From Pseudomonadota bacterium (lineage in GTDB: Bacteria > Myxococcota_A > UBA9042), in contig SXRM01000052.1 in NCBI GenBank assembly GCA_005792545.1, forward strand, positions 1 to 39,290: a stretch of DNA of 39,290 nucleotides, read 5' to 3'. Positions 8,606 through 16,783 of this stretch are shown in pieces (the stretch's first letter is position 1; every line of letters begins with the position of its first letter). A program made the translations under genes and the position numbers. The notes beneath the pieces are model-generated. The model ran no database searches. It was not told where the DNA came from and saw only the letters and a list, made by a program, of their open reading frames with translations.

Positions 8606-9013
8606 TCAGGCGCGGTCGGTAGCCATCCACTCGCGCGCCCGCAGTAGCGCCTCGACTCGCCGTCGCACTTCGTCGCGAATGGCACGCACCTCGGGCAGCG
8701 GCTTGCCTTTGGGATCCGGCAGCGGCCAATCGTCGCGCGCAAGGCCTGGCACGTACGGACACGCCTCGCCACAGCCCATCGTCACCAGCAGGGTCGCCTG
8801 TCGGGCCAAGTCCTCGGTCAGCCGCTGTGGCCTGGCCGTCGATAGATCGATGCCGACCTCGGCCATGGTGGCCAGTACTTCGGGGTGGACGCGCTCGCCC
8901 GGTTGCGTCCCGGCCGACACTGCGTGCGCGCGGCTCGGGTCGGCCAGCTGGTTGAAGAACGCAGCGGCCATCTGCGATCGACCGGCGTTGTGGATGCAGG
9001 CGAAGACAATCAT
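8606..9013 (-). CDS. ArsC-type arsenate reductase / LMW phosphatase family
   Basis: This 135-residue cytoplasmic protein has the low-molecular-weight tyrosine phosphatase P-loop CIHNAGRS (Cys6 to Ser13, a CX5R loop). Two further cysteines, Cys81 and Cys85 in MGCGEACP, correspond to the redox pair of thioredoxin-coupled ArsC enzymes, and Asp100-Pro101 in LPDPKGKP is the general-acid position. Arsenate reduction to arsenite is therefore likely, although no arsenite exporter or ArsR is in view. The ATG lies at the very edge of a repeat element (9011-9072) and is preceded by a C-tract, not a Shine-Dalgarno sequence. The gene follows the MOT1-like transporter and may be cotranscribed with it. Confidence 0.83.
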   Translation of the reverse strand: MIVFACIHNAGRSQMAAAFFNQLADPSRAHAVSAGTQPGERVHPEVLATMAEVGIDLSTARPQRLTEDLARQATLLVTMGCGEACPYVPGLARDDWPLPDPKGKPLPEVRAIRDEVRRRVEALLRAREWMATDRA

Positions 9014-9072
9014 GGAGGGGGGCTTTGTTCAGACGAATGATATGAAACGGAAAAAGGGACTAGCCGCGATCA
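9011..9072 (+). repeat. Interspersed repeat, copy A
   Basis: A 62-bp element beginning CATGGAGGGGGGCTTT, containing TTTGTTCAGA, an A-rich centre (GGAAAAAG) and ending GCCGCGATCA. It fills the whole gap between the two minus-strand genes. Its first three bases are the arsC-like start codon (complement) and its last three are the stop codon of the transporter gene. It aligns without gaps to copies B and C. Confidence 0.75.
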
Positions 9073-10242
9073 AGCTGCCGCGCCTGGCTGGCCGTCCCCG
9101 GCGGCTTGGGCCCGGTCGCCGAGATAATACAGCGCAGTGCCGACCACCATGCCGACGACGTAGCCCTGGGGCAGGGCTAGCGCCGCCAATGCGACCATGA
9201 GCGCGATCCAAAGCTCGCGGCGCGAACTGGCAATGTCGCGCGCCAGCACGCCCAGCGCTACCGCCTCGAACAGCAACACGACGCCAAGTACCGGCAACGG
9301 AAACAGGCGGACAAGCTGCGACGAAGCGCCGCCAAAGAACAGTCCGGCCACGACAAACAGCGTGCCATAGACGACGACCGCCCCGCCGGTGCGCGCCCCA
9401 AACGCGTGGTTGCCGGCAAGACCGCCGCAGCCGTGACACACCGGCACACCGCCGACCCACGGCAGCACCAGGTTGGCAAATCCGTAGGTCAGGCCAATCT
9501 TGCGGACCGTCACCGCGCGCTCTGGATACAGGTCCTGTAGCGTCCTGTGGGTCGCAATGACCGAGTTGGACAGCGACAGCGGGATCTGCGGCAGCGCCAG
9601 CAGCCACAGACCCGTCACCACGTCGGACCACGCCACCGTGCGCAGCGCGGGCACACCCAGCGCGGCCTGCGAAGCAGAGGCGCCCCAATCCACCCCTGAC
9701 AACAGCGCAACCACGGCGCCAAGGCCCATCACCGGCAGCGCCGCCGGTATCCGTCGGTTGCCGAGCAGAAAGGCCAACAGGACGAAGCTGATGCCGGCCA
9801 ACGCGTACCCTGGCGCACCGGACGCGGGCACATATTGCTTGAGCGCCAGTTGCCCCAGCGACAGCGCGAGGCCCAACTGCACGCCGCGAACCACGCAGCG
9901 CGGTACCACCTGCGCCAGCCAACCGAGCAGCCCGGTTGCGGCCAGGACCAGCATCAGCGCGCCGACGGCAAGACCGCCGCCAAACAGCACCGGGCCTTGG
10001 ATTTTCTGCGCGATGACCAGCACTGCCATGGCTTTGAGCGGCTGCATCGGCATCGGCAGCCCATAGGCCACGCCGGTCAGGATCTGCGCTGCGCCAAACA
10101 CCGTGAACGTGCTGGCCGGGTCCAGACCCGCAGCAGGTATCATCGCCAGCAGCAGCGGCAAGTCTGTGCCTATGTCGCCAAACGCGCCCGCAAGCTCGTT
10201 GCGGTCAAAGCGCAGGCGTTGCGGGGCGGCGGCTTCGGACAT
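9070..10242 (-). CDS. MOT1-type molybdate/sulfate transporter
   Basis: This 390-residue polytopic membrane protein has about 10-11 hydrophobic segments and no signal peptide. Two stretches match the MOT1 (molybdate transporter, SulP-related) family: NELAGAFGDIGTDLP at residues 15-29, and VPVCHGCGGLAG followed by FGARTGG near 265-288. PMQPLKAMAVLVIA in the third segment also fits. The likely role is import of molybdate or a related oxyanion across the inner membrane; substrate cannot be fixed from sequence. The ATG at 10242 is followed downstream by the arsC-like gene on the same strand, pairing two oxyanion-related functions. The stop codon is formed by the end of repeat copy A. Confidence 0.86.
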   Translation of the reverse strand: MSEAAAPQRLRFDRNELAGAFGDIGTDLPLLLAMIPAAGLDPASTFTVFGAAQILTGVAYGLPMPMQPLKAMAVLVIAQKIQGPVLFGGGLAVGALMLVLAATGLLGWLAQVVPRCVVRGVQLGLALSLGQLALKQYVPASGAPGYALAGISFVLLAFLLGNRRIPAALPVMGLGAVVALLSGVDWGASASQAALGVPALRTVAWSDVVTGLWLLALPQIPLSLSNSVIATHRTLQDLYPERAVTVRKIGLTYGFANLVLPWVGGVPVCHGCGGLAGNHAFGARTGGAVVVYGTLFVVAGLFFGGASSQLVRLFPLPVLGVVLLFEAVALGVLARDIASSRRELWIALMVALAALALPQGYVVGMVVGTALYYLGDRAQAAGDGQPGAAA

Positions 10243-10341
10243 CAGAGCTCACTCGACCGGCAGCAGTGGTTGGCAGGGTCTGCGCAATGCCGCCCTGTGC
10301 CGCGGCGGTGGAGCATCGACAGCGCGCGGCCGGCCGTCAAG

Positions 10342-10403
10342 CACGGAGGGGGGCTTTGTTCAGACGCTTGAAAGTGCACACGAAAAAGTGGCGGTCGCGA
10401 TCG
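10342..10403 (+). repeat. Interspersed repeat, copy B
   Basis: This 62-bp element starts CACGGAGGGGGGCTTTG and ends GTCGCGATCG. By hand alignment it differs from copy C at 13 of 62 positions, without gaps. The G-tract, TTTGTTCAGA, TTGAAA, CGAAAAA and CGCGATC are conserved. Confidence 0.8.
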
Positions 10404-10441
10404 CTGGCGCCCCCGACCCCGGGGGACCAGCGCGGCGCAAA

Positions 10442-10503
10442 CATGGAGGGGGGCTTTGTTCAGATAGATGAAATTGCAAGCGAAAAAACGGTGGCCGCGA
10501 TCA
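10442..10503 (+). repeat. Interspersed repeat, copy C
   Basis: This 62-bp element starts CATGGAGGGGGGCTTTG and ends GCCGCGATCA. It begins exactly 100 bp after copy B; the 38 bp between them are not similar to the 38 bp after copy C, so only the 62-bp unit is repeated. Confidence 0.8.
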
Positions 10504-10615
10504 CGTGCAGCCGCTTGTGGTGCCAGCCTCGCTCGGCTCAATTGCCCGCGACGGGCTGTGCAATCTGGCGTAGGCTCCCGGCCCTGCGCACCGAGCGCGG
10601 ACCACGGAGTCGGCC

Positions 10616-13078
10616 ATGCCGCCACGCCAGTCGCTTGTCGCCCTTGCCGCGTTGCTGGCCGTCGCTTGCGGTTCGCCAGCAGCACCTGCCGTAGATGCGG
10701 CCGCCGTTGCCGATGCCGCGGCTGACCTTGCGGAAACCGCGGCCGCAATGCCAGATGTTGCCGATGCCGGAGACGGATCCGCGACGCTTGCATGGAATCC
10801 CAGCGCAACCGTGCCGCACCTTGCAGGCCCGGCGGCGACGGGTGCGCTGCATGCAGGCCTTGGCGTCGCGCTGCTGCACGGTCCGATCGGCGTGAGCATG
10901 GGCGGCTACGCCGGCCGCTTCCAGGGCGTACACACGCGCTGGAGCGACAGCCTCAAAGGCTCTGCGGGAATGTACGGGCGGATGTCGGCCAAGGCATTGG
11001 CGCTGCGCGTCGGCGCGGAGACGCTGGTGCTGGTCAAGTCGCCGCTGCTGACGTCGGACTCCTACCTGCTGCACCGCATCGAGGCTGCCGTGCAGGCGCG
11101 CGCCGGGGTGGACCTGCGCGGGCGAATCATCACCGGTGCCGGCCATAGCCACCACGAACCGGCGCGGTTTTGGCCGATTCCGGCAGGCCTCGGCGCGATC
11201 GGCTTGGACACCTTCGACTACGAGGTTGCCGAACTACTGGCACAACACTTCGCCGTTGCCATTGAGCGCGCACTGGGCGACTTGGGACCGGCCGAATGGG
11301 CGTGGGCGACGCACGAGAACTGGGACCCATCGGGCCTGGTGTACCGCGATCGCCGCGGCGCCAACGACCCGACCTGGGGCAAGGACCCGCGGCTGACGCT
11401 GCTCGGCGTCCGGCGGCCGAGCGTGGCCGACCCGTTCGCGCTGGTGGTGCACTTTCCCATCCACGGCACAGTGATGGGCGACGACAACGACTTGCACATT
11501 GAGGACGCGCCCGGCTACGTGGAGCACAAGCTTGAAGACGGCTGGGCGGACAGCAAGGGCAAGCCGCTCACCGTGATGTTCCTGCAGGCTGCGGGTGGGG
11601 ATGCTAGCCCCGGCGGCGATCAGCTCGGCCACCCCGGTCCGGCACGGCTCGAACGCGTCGGCGAGTTGGCAGCCGGTCTGATCCTGCCCAAACTGCCAGC
11701 GCTTGCTTACAAACCGGAGATGCAGCTGGCGGTGCGCACGGTGCGGCTCGACATCGACTATGCCCACCTGTACGCCGACGCGGACGTGCAGGACGAGTTC
11801 TTGAACGAGGAGGGCAAGCCCTACCTTTGGGGTGGCTGGCAGTGCACCTCGCCCGGTCACACCCCCGGCAAGTCGATGAAAGGCAAGCCCAAACAGTGCG
11901 TGGAGCTGGGCGCTCTGCTGCCAGCGCTGGGCGAGCCGCTGCCGTTTGGCGAGCTGAACCAGGTGGTCCTGACCGCGGCGCGGTTGGGTGATCTCGGCCT
12001 CATCACGCTGCCGGGCGAGCCGACCTATTCGCTGGTGCAGTATGCGCGGCAGCAGGTCGAGGGCTCGCTGGCTGGGCTCGGCACACTGATGGTCGTTGGC
12101 TACGCCCAGGACTATTTCCTGTACCTGACCGCCCCCGACGACTGGCTGGTCGGCGGCTATGAGCAGGTGATGAGCGTGTGGGGGCCTGCTGCCGGGCGCT
12201 TCTTTGCCCGCAACAGCTTGGACTTGCTGAAAAACATGTGGGCGGGCAAGACGCAGCCGACTTTCTGGCAAGCTTCGCCGTACCTGACGCAGCCGACGCC
12301 CAAGCCGCCGCGGGTCGAGGAATTGGCCGTAGATCCAGGAACTTGGGTGCAGATGCCTCCGGCGGACGTGTCGCGCACGCAAGTGGTCGACTTGGCGTTC
12401 AAGGGCGGCGACCCGGCTTTCTCGATTCCGCGGGTGTCGCTGCAGCGCAAGACAGCGGCCGGCTTTGAGCCTGTGCCGGCGCGCAACCTGCGGCCCGGCC
12501 AGCCTTACGACAATACGCGGTACGAGATGTTGACGCTCTACCAGCCCGATCCGCCGCCGAAGTCCGACACGCTGGCCCAGCGAAGCCACGTCTGGCGCGT
12601 CCGCTGGGAGGTGCCGCTGGATTGGCCGACTGGCGTCTACCGCTGGCAAGTTGCGCTCTACCCGCCGGAGTCCAGCCACAACAAAGCGACCAAGGAGTGG
12701 CAGAGCGAGCCCTTCACGGTCCACGCGGCCGCAGCCACGACGGTGCAGGCCGAGCGCAAGGGCGCGACCCTATTGCTACGAGTCGATGTACAAGGTCAGC
12801 CTTATACCCTTGACGGGAAGCAGACCTGGCCAAAGGCCGGCTGGCGGTTGCTCGACCGCGACCAGAAGCACGCCACGCCGGCGCGGCTGCGGTCGCCGCT
12901 GACGGTGATGGTCGTCGCTGGTGGGCAGACCCACAGTGCGGCTGGAGTGGCCTACGACCCCGTGCAGAAGGCGCACATCGTTGATGTTCCTGCGCTTGCG
13001 ACGACTGCGGGCCCTTGGCAGGTGCAGGTCGAAGTAGCTGGGTCGACGGGGCCATTCTGGTCCATGCAGGTGCCGTGA
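10616..13078 (+). CDS. Neutral/alkaline ceramidase, lipoprotein
   Basis: This 820-residue protein has a lipoprotein signal (AALLAVAC, Cys18) and an Ala/Asp linker to about residue 55, then a neutral-ceramidase fold. Family landmarks are GVSMGGYAGR (92-101), the metal-site stretch GAGHSHHEP (174-182, His177/His179), FPIHGTVMG (280-288, His284) and the nucleophile region GGDASPGGD (327-335, Ser331; the family usually has GDVSP). A C-terminal beta-sandwich follows (RVRWEVPLDWPTGVYRWQ). Neutral ceramidases cleave the amide bond of ceramide to sphingosine and fatty acid. At 820 residues it is longer than typical bacterial enzymes of about 650-670, partly because of the linker and a C-terminal extension. 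GGAG precedes the ATG. Lipid anchoring suggests it acts on the cell surface or in the periplasm, perhaps on host, prey or self sphingolipids. Confidence 0.86.
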   Translation: MPPRQSLVALAALLAVACGSPAAPAVDAAAVADAAADLAETAAAMPDVADAGDGSATLAWNPSATVPHLAGPAATGALHAGLGVALLHGPIGVSMGGYAGRFQGVHTRWSDSLKGSAGMYGRMSAKALALRVGAETLVLVKSPLLTSDSYLLHRIEAAVQARAGVDLRGRIITGAGHSHHEPARFWPIPAGLGAIGLDTFDYEVAELLAQHFAVAIERALGDLGPAEWAWATHENWDPSGLVYRDRRGANDPTWGKDPRLTLLGVRRPSVADPFALVVHFPIHGTVMGDDNDLHIEDAPGYVEHKLEDGWADSKGKPLTVMFLQAAGGDASPGGDQLGHPGPARLERVGELAAGLILPKLPALAYKPEMQLAVRTVRLDIDYAHLYADADVQDEFLNEEGKPYLWGGWQCTSPGHTPGKSMKGKPKQCVELGALLPALGEPLPFGELNQVVLTAARLGDLGLITLPGEPTYSLVQYARQQVEGSLAGLGTLMVVGYAQDYFLYLTAPDDWLVGGYEQVMSVWGPAAGRFFARNSLDLLKNMWAGKTQPTFWQASPYLTQPTPKPPRVEELAVDPGTWVQMPPADVSRTQVVDLAFKGGDPAFSIPRVSLQRKTAAGFEPVPARNLRPGQPYDNTRYEMLTLYQPDPPPKSDTLAQRSHVWRVRWEVPLDWPTGVYRWQVALYPPESSHNKATKEWQSEPFTVHAAAATTVQAERKGATLLLRVDVQGQPYTLDGKQTWPKAGWRLLDRDQKHATPARLRSPLTVMVVAGGQTHSAAGVAYDPVQKAHIVDVPALATTAGPWQVQVEVAGSTGPFWSMQVP

Positions 13079-13118
13079 ATGCAGGGGGGGATCGTTCAGA
13101 TCCTTGAAATAACAAAGG
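13078..13118 (+). repeat. Interspersed repeat, copy D (diverged)
   Basis: ATGCAGGGGGGGATCGTTCA and the following CTTGAAAT align without gaps to copy C over 40 bp (about 29 of 40 identical by hand). The copy begins at the last base of the ceramidase TGA stop. Similarity fades after about 13118, so it is a partial copy. Confidence 0.6.
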
Positions 13119-13289
13119 TTGTCCACGGATGCGCCGAAAGACCCGCAGGGTGTGTCAACGCCGCACGACTATCCGGCAATGCCGCGCGGTGGCCGATTGT
13201 GATGGCGTCGAACTGCGGTTGACACCCGGCCGGTGCGCCCGCATTCTGCCCGCCCGCTGCCTGAGTTGGCGGCGCTGAGGTCCTCCGCC

Positions 13290-14789
13290 ATGTTCCGAAA
13301 AGACCTTGCAACGCGTACTGCCACGCAGCTGGTGGCATTGGCCCTCGCGGCTTGTTCCCAAGCTGGTGGTCCCGCGGCCGGCGGTAGCGGCAGCGGCGCA
13401 ACGGCGGACGGGCAGGGCGCAGACGGTCAGCAGCAAGGCGGCAGTGACGGCGGCGCCGATGCCGGGCGCGTTGGTGGCGACCTTGCGTCGGTCGAAATCC
13501 TCGGAGACAGCGCGGCAACCGACAACGGCGTCACCGCACCGCCCGAGGTGCTGTCCGGCGATGGCCCCAAGACCGAACTGCCCAAACCCGACGTGCCCAA
13601 AGTCGAGGCTGGGCCCGACGTCGCTGCCGACACCGGCGCGCCGTCGTGCGTCGGATTCTGCGGCGACCAGAGCGACGACGGCTGCTACTGCGACCCCGAG
13701 TGCGTCGACAACAGCGACTGCTGTCCGGACTACGAAAAGGTCTGCAGCGGCGGTGGTGGCACCAATCCAGGCGGCAGCTGTGTCGGCAAGTGCGGCGGCA
13801 AAGGAACCGGCAACTGCTACTGCGACAACGCCTGCAAGGGCGCCGGCGACTGCTGCGCGGACTACGACAAAGAGTGCGGCAGCTCCGGCGGGCCAGGCAG
13901 CTGTGCAGGCAAATGCGGCGGCAAGGGCAGCGGCAACTGCTACTGCGACAACGTCTGCAAGCAGGCCGGCGACTGCTGCGGCGACTTCGACAAAGAGTGC
14001 GGCAGCACCGGCCCGGTCAATACCTGCCTTGGTAAATGTGGCGGCAAGAGCGCTGGCAACTGCTACTGTGACGACCAGTGCAGCCAGGCGGGCGATTGCT
14101 GCCCCGACTACATTCAGCAGTGCAAGAACGTCAAGCCAGACGCCAGCGGCGAGACCAGCAACACCGACGGCGGGCCGAGCAACGAGACGACCACCAGCGA
14201 CGGCGGACCCAAGCCAGATGCCGGCTCCGATGGCCAGATCGGAGATGCCGTGGACGCCGCAGTCAGCGACGCCGCCGATGCCAGCAGCGACGTCTCGCCG
14301 GCCGATGACGCCACCACCACCGTTGACGCGGGTCCACCCATGACCTGCGCGACCGCCACCCAGTCGGCAGACAAGTTCTTCCTGTGCGCCCCGGTCGCGA
14401 CCAACGTCGGAGCACTGCACGGCAAGGCCTGCACCAAGGACAGCGAATGCCTGTACGGCCTGTGCCTGTTCGGGACTCCGGTGGCGGGCTACGACCCGAA
14501 AGTCGGCGTATGTAGCAAGAATTGCGGCTTTACCGATGGTGGTGCCGCGGCCGCCTGTGCGACAGAAAACACGGGTGACAAAGCCTATGTCTGCGCAATC
14601 GAAAAGACCCTGGCCGCGGGCAACACCAAGCAGGACACCAAGCTGTTGGGCGTTTTCCACATGTGCGCGCTCGCGTGCGACCTCGACGACGACTGCGTTG
14701 CCGCCAACCCGGCACTGCCCAACTGCTTGAAGGCGTCGACCGGGCAGTTGTCGGTACCGCCGCAAGGGGTCTGCGCCAAGCTGCCGTAG
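13290..14789 (+). CDS. Lipoprotein with four somatomedin-B-like domains
   Basis: This 499-residue protein has a lipoprotein signal (VALALAAC, Cys22) and a Gly/Asp/Ala/Pro linker to about residue 118. Four tandem Cys domains follow at about 120-152, 164-196, 205-237 and 246-278. Domain 1 reads C-x3-C-x7-C-x-C-x3-C-x5-CC-x6-C with CYCD and DCCPDY, the eight-cysteine somatomedin B pattern known from vitronectin; the others keep the same order. A second acidic linker (about 281-365) leads to a different Cys-rich domain (CATATQ...FLCAP, KACTKDSECLYGLC, HMCALACDLDDDC). Somatomedin B domains bind proteins in animals; the bacterial role is unknown. The frame opens 57 bp upstream, but ATG 13290 starts the signal peptide. 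Confidence 0.82.
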   Translation: MFRKDLATRTATQLVALALAACSQAGGPAAGGSGSGATADGQGADGQQQGGSDGGADAGRVGGDLASVEILGDSAATDNGVTAPPEVLSGDGPKTELPKPDVPKVEAGPDVAADTGAPSCVGFCGDQSDDGCYCDPECVDNSDCCPDYEKVCSGGGGTNPGGSCVGKCGGKGTGNCYCDNACKGAGDCCADYDKECGSSGGPGSCAGKCGGKGSGNCYCDNVCKQAGDCCGDFDKECGSTGPVNTCLGKCGGKSAGNCYCDDQCSQAGDCCPDYIQQCKNVKPDASGETSNTDGGPSNETTTSDGGPKPDAGSDGQIGDAVDAAVSDAADASSDVSPADDATTTVDAGPPMTCATATQSADKFFLCAPVATNVGALHGKACTKDSECLYGLCLFGTPVAGYDPKVGVCSKNCGFTDGGAAAACATENTGDKAYVCAIEKTLAAGNTKQDTKLLGVFHMCALACDLDDDCVAANPALPNCLKASTGQLSVPPQGVCAKLP

Positions 14790-14966
14790 CCTGATCGGGT
14801 AGCTTGGATCGCAAGCGCGGTTCGTGCGTCGCACTCCGCCTGCGCCACTGTAGCGCGTTGACCACCTTGACACCGGCGCCCCCGGCGAGGACGATGCAGC
14901 GGCTGCCTTGGGGCCGCCCGGCGCGGCCGCAGCTTGATGCGCAGTCAGCGAAGAAGGGAATACGCC

Positions 14967-15956
14967 ATGACCTGCAACCAGTGGATAAGGCGAGCACTCT
15001 GCGCCGCCGTGGTGGCCACCATGCTGCCTGGCGCCGCCTTGGGCCAAAGTCGCGAGGGCAGTGGGGCGACGTCCGGCGCCTCAGAAAGCGAAGGTGGTGG
15101 CGGCGGCCTTGGTGACTTGTTCCTGGAGGACGGCCGCAGCATCTTGCACGGCTATTCGGTTATCGGCGGCGTATTCACAGAGAGCGGCCAGACCGAATTC
15201 AGCGGCTGGAAGCACGACCACCCGCTCACGCCCGTAGGCATGGGCTTTCGCTACTACGAGCGCAACGGCTTTGTCTCCGGCACCATCGCGGCCATCGCGA
15301 TTTCCATGGCGGGTTCGGCCGCAGCCAGCGGCCCCAAGCGCGTCGAGACCTGGGAGTCGGGCGGCTACCGCTACACCCGCAAGACCTACTACAGCCCGGC
15401 CGAAAGGCAGGCCATGCTGGCCGCCACCAGTGCCGCTGCGTCTGGCGTGTTTGGCGCCAAGCATCAGAGCTTCGACCTGCAGGTCTATTCGCGCTATCTC
15501 GGCGGCAACGCCGAAGGCTACAAGGTCAACATGCTGTTCGGTGTTCCTTTTGCCGACGGCCAAGGCATGTTCGACTTTGGCTTCGGCTGGGGCAACATCA
15601 AGTCCGCCACCGGCGAGAGCGGCCAGTACCTTATCACCAAGTACACTTACGCCGGCATGCCGTTTCGCTTGAACTATACCTTCGGACCTGTCGTCGCCTA
15701 CGCGCATTGGGACTGGAACTGGATCGGCCATATGGACGGCACTGAGTACAACAAGAAAGAGAATCTCGGCGGCACCACTGGCGCAACCAGCAAGACGCCA
15801 GGCAACACGACTGAGATTTTCACGTCCGGGTTCCCGTGGCGGTTTGGCGCGCAGACTTCGCTGCTTGGCCGTATCTACCTTGAGGCCGCAGCGCTCACAC
15901 CCAGCCTGACCTCCGGCAAGTTCGGCTACAACCTCAGCGCTGGCGCGCGCTTCTAA
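14967..15956 (+). CDS. Exported outer-membrane-type protein
   Basis: This 329-residue protein has a signal peptide (IRRALCAAVVATMLPGAALG, cleavage before QSREG). A Gly/Ser/Glu-rich spacer follows, then a Tyr/Gly-rich beta region (HGYSVIGGVFTES, VGMGFRYYERNGF, FDLQVYSRYLGG, MFDFGFGWGNI). It ends in YNLSAGARF, with the terminal Phe of outer-membrane barrels. A hydrophobic patch (GTIAAIAISMAGSAAA) lies near the middle. ATG at 14967 has AAGGGA about 9 bp upstream; an earlier ATG at 14934 lacks one and would bury the signal. It is followed after 15 bp by a similar exported protein. Function is unknown. Confidence 0.74.
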   Translation: MTCNQWIRRALCAAVVATMLPGAALGQSREGSGATSGASESEGGGGGLGDLFLEDGRSILHGYSVIGGVFTESGQTEFSGWKHDHPLTPVGMGFRYYERNGFVSGTIAAIAISMAGSAAASGPKRVETWESGGYRYTRKTYYSPAERQAMLAATSAAASGVFGAKHQSFDLQVYSRYLGGNAEGYKVNMLFGVPFADGQGMFDFGFGWGNIKSATGESGQYLITKYTYAGMPFRLNYTFGPVVAYAHWDWNWIGHMDGTEYNKKENLGGTTGATSKTPGNTTEIFTSGFPWRFGAQTSLLGRIYLEAAALTPSLTSGKFGYNLSAGARF

Positions 15957-15971
15957 CCCGGGGAGGCACCG

Positions 15972-16775
15972 ATGACGATGCAAGCGCGCGCACGCCGTTG
16001 GTCCGCGGTCGTTGGTTTGATGGCCCTGTTTGGGCTGATGGCCGCTGCCCCTGCAACGGCGAAAGACAAGGGCATCGGCTGGGTCGGCCTGTCGCGCAAT
16101 GCCAAGGTGCAGGGCGTGTACGGTCGCAATTCCTATGTGCAAGGCGACTCCAAGGCAGCCAAGCTGGAAGGCACCCAGCTCTGGGTCAATTTTGAGGGAG
16201 GCTACCTCGGCAAGGTGTCGTCGCTAGGCAACGTCGGCGGCATCGAGGGCGGCATCTACCTCGGTCTTGACGGCGCGTTCTCGGACCAGGACAAGGTGGC
16301 GACGCTCGGGTCGTTTGCGTACGACATGCACGTTGGCTTCCCGTTTACGTTGTTCCACCTGTTCAGCGGTGGTGTCGAGTCGTTACAGCTTGCCGTGGCG
16401 CCTGGGTTCGGTTTCGACCATATGCACGCCTATTTGTACATCAAGGCCAAGGGCGCCTACATGCTGACTCCGGGCATCACCGTCGAGGGCGCGTACACTT
16501 GGTGGCCAGGTCCGACCAGCGCAACTGCGTACGGGCCCACCGGTCTGGGCTTGAATATCGCCAGTGCCCGCGGCTCGGTGTATGTCAGCCGCGGCGACGA
16601 TGCACCGGCGATTGAGTTGTTCGGCGAATACCTGTGGGCCGAAGAAGAGCAGGAAGTGGACGGTACGCCCGTCGCCGGCGACCCGAAGGCCTTTGCCGGC
16701 AAAAATCCTTTCACCCAGACCAAGCGCCGCGAGTGCTGCAGCAACCTGCGCTTGGGCGTCGGCCTGGCGTTTTGA
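15972..16775 (+). CDS. Exported outer-membrane-type protein
   Basis: This 267-residue protein has a signal peptide (VVGLMALFGLMAAAPATA, before KDKGIGW). The mature part has amphipathic strands (TQLWVNFEGGYLG, EGGIYLGLDGAF, SLQLAVAPGFGF, ITVEGAYTWW) and ends LRLGVGLAF, an aromatic barrel-type C-terminus. Two adjacent cysteines (ECCSN) lie close to the end. GGGGAGG precedes the ATG at the usual distance. It is the middle member of a three-gene run (14967-17845) with gaps of 15 and 8 bp. The family is not recognised. Confidence 0.75.
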   Translation: MTMQARARRWSAVVGLMALFGLMAAAPATAKDKGIGWVGLSRNAKVQGVYGRNSYVQGDSKAAKLEGTQLWVNFEGGYLGKVSSLGNVGGIEGGIYLGLDGAFSDQDKVATLGSFAYDMHVGFPFTLFHLFSGGVESLQLAVAPGFGFDHMHAYLYIKAKGAYMLTPGITVEGAYTWWPGPTSATAYGPTGLGLNIASARGSVYVSRGDDAPAIELFGEYLWAEEEQEVDGTPVAGDPKAFAGKNPFTQTKRRECCSNLRLGVGLAF

Positions 16776-16783
16776 GGCGGCGA

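Larger units (their letters stand above)
10243..10615. other. Divergent intergenic region with two repeats
   Basis: This 373-bp gap between the transporter and the ceramidase starts contains repeat copies B and C, exactly 100 bp apart. It must also hold promoters for both divergent genes; no convincing -35/-10 pair is evident. Short open frames running through the repeats (EGGFVQ...) have no ribosome site or recognisable product. Confidence 0.6.

Noticed and set aside
9014..10520. Small proteins encoded by the repeats (frames reading EGGFVQ)
   Set aside because: The frame is partly shared between copies, but downstream parts diverge, lengths differ and no ribosome sites precede them. Copy E breaks the start. 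DNA- or RNA-level conservation is simpler.
10342..10541. A 100-bp tandem satellite
   Set aside because: Only the first 62 bp of the two units are similar; the remaining 38 bp are not.
11234..12724. Minus-strand open frame of 496 codons inside the ceramidase gene
   Set aside because: Antisense shadow; the ceramidase motifs on the plus strand are unambiguous.
13641..14140. Regular repeats resembling a CRISPR array
   Set aside because: The periodicity comes from four tandem Cys-rich protein domains of about 40 codons. Units are diverged and in frame, with no conserved direct repeat or spacer pattern.
13155..15047. Minus-strand open frame of 630 codons opposite the SMB-domain lipoprotein
   Set aside because: It consists of low-complexity Val/Ala stretches that mirror the Cys/Asp/Gly-rich coding strand. 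It spans two real genes.
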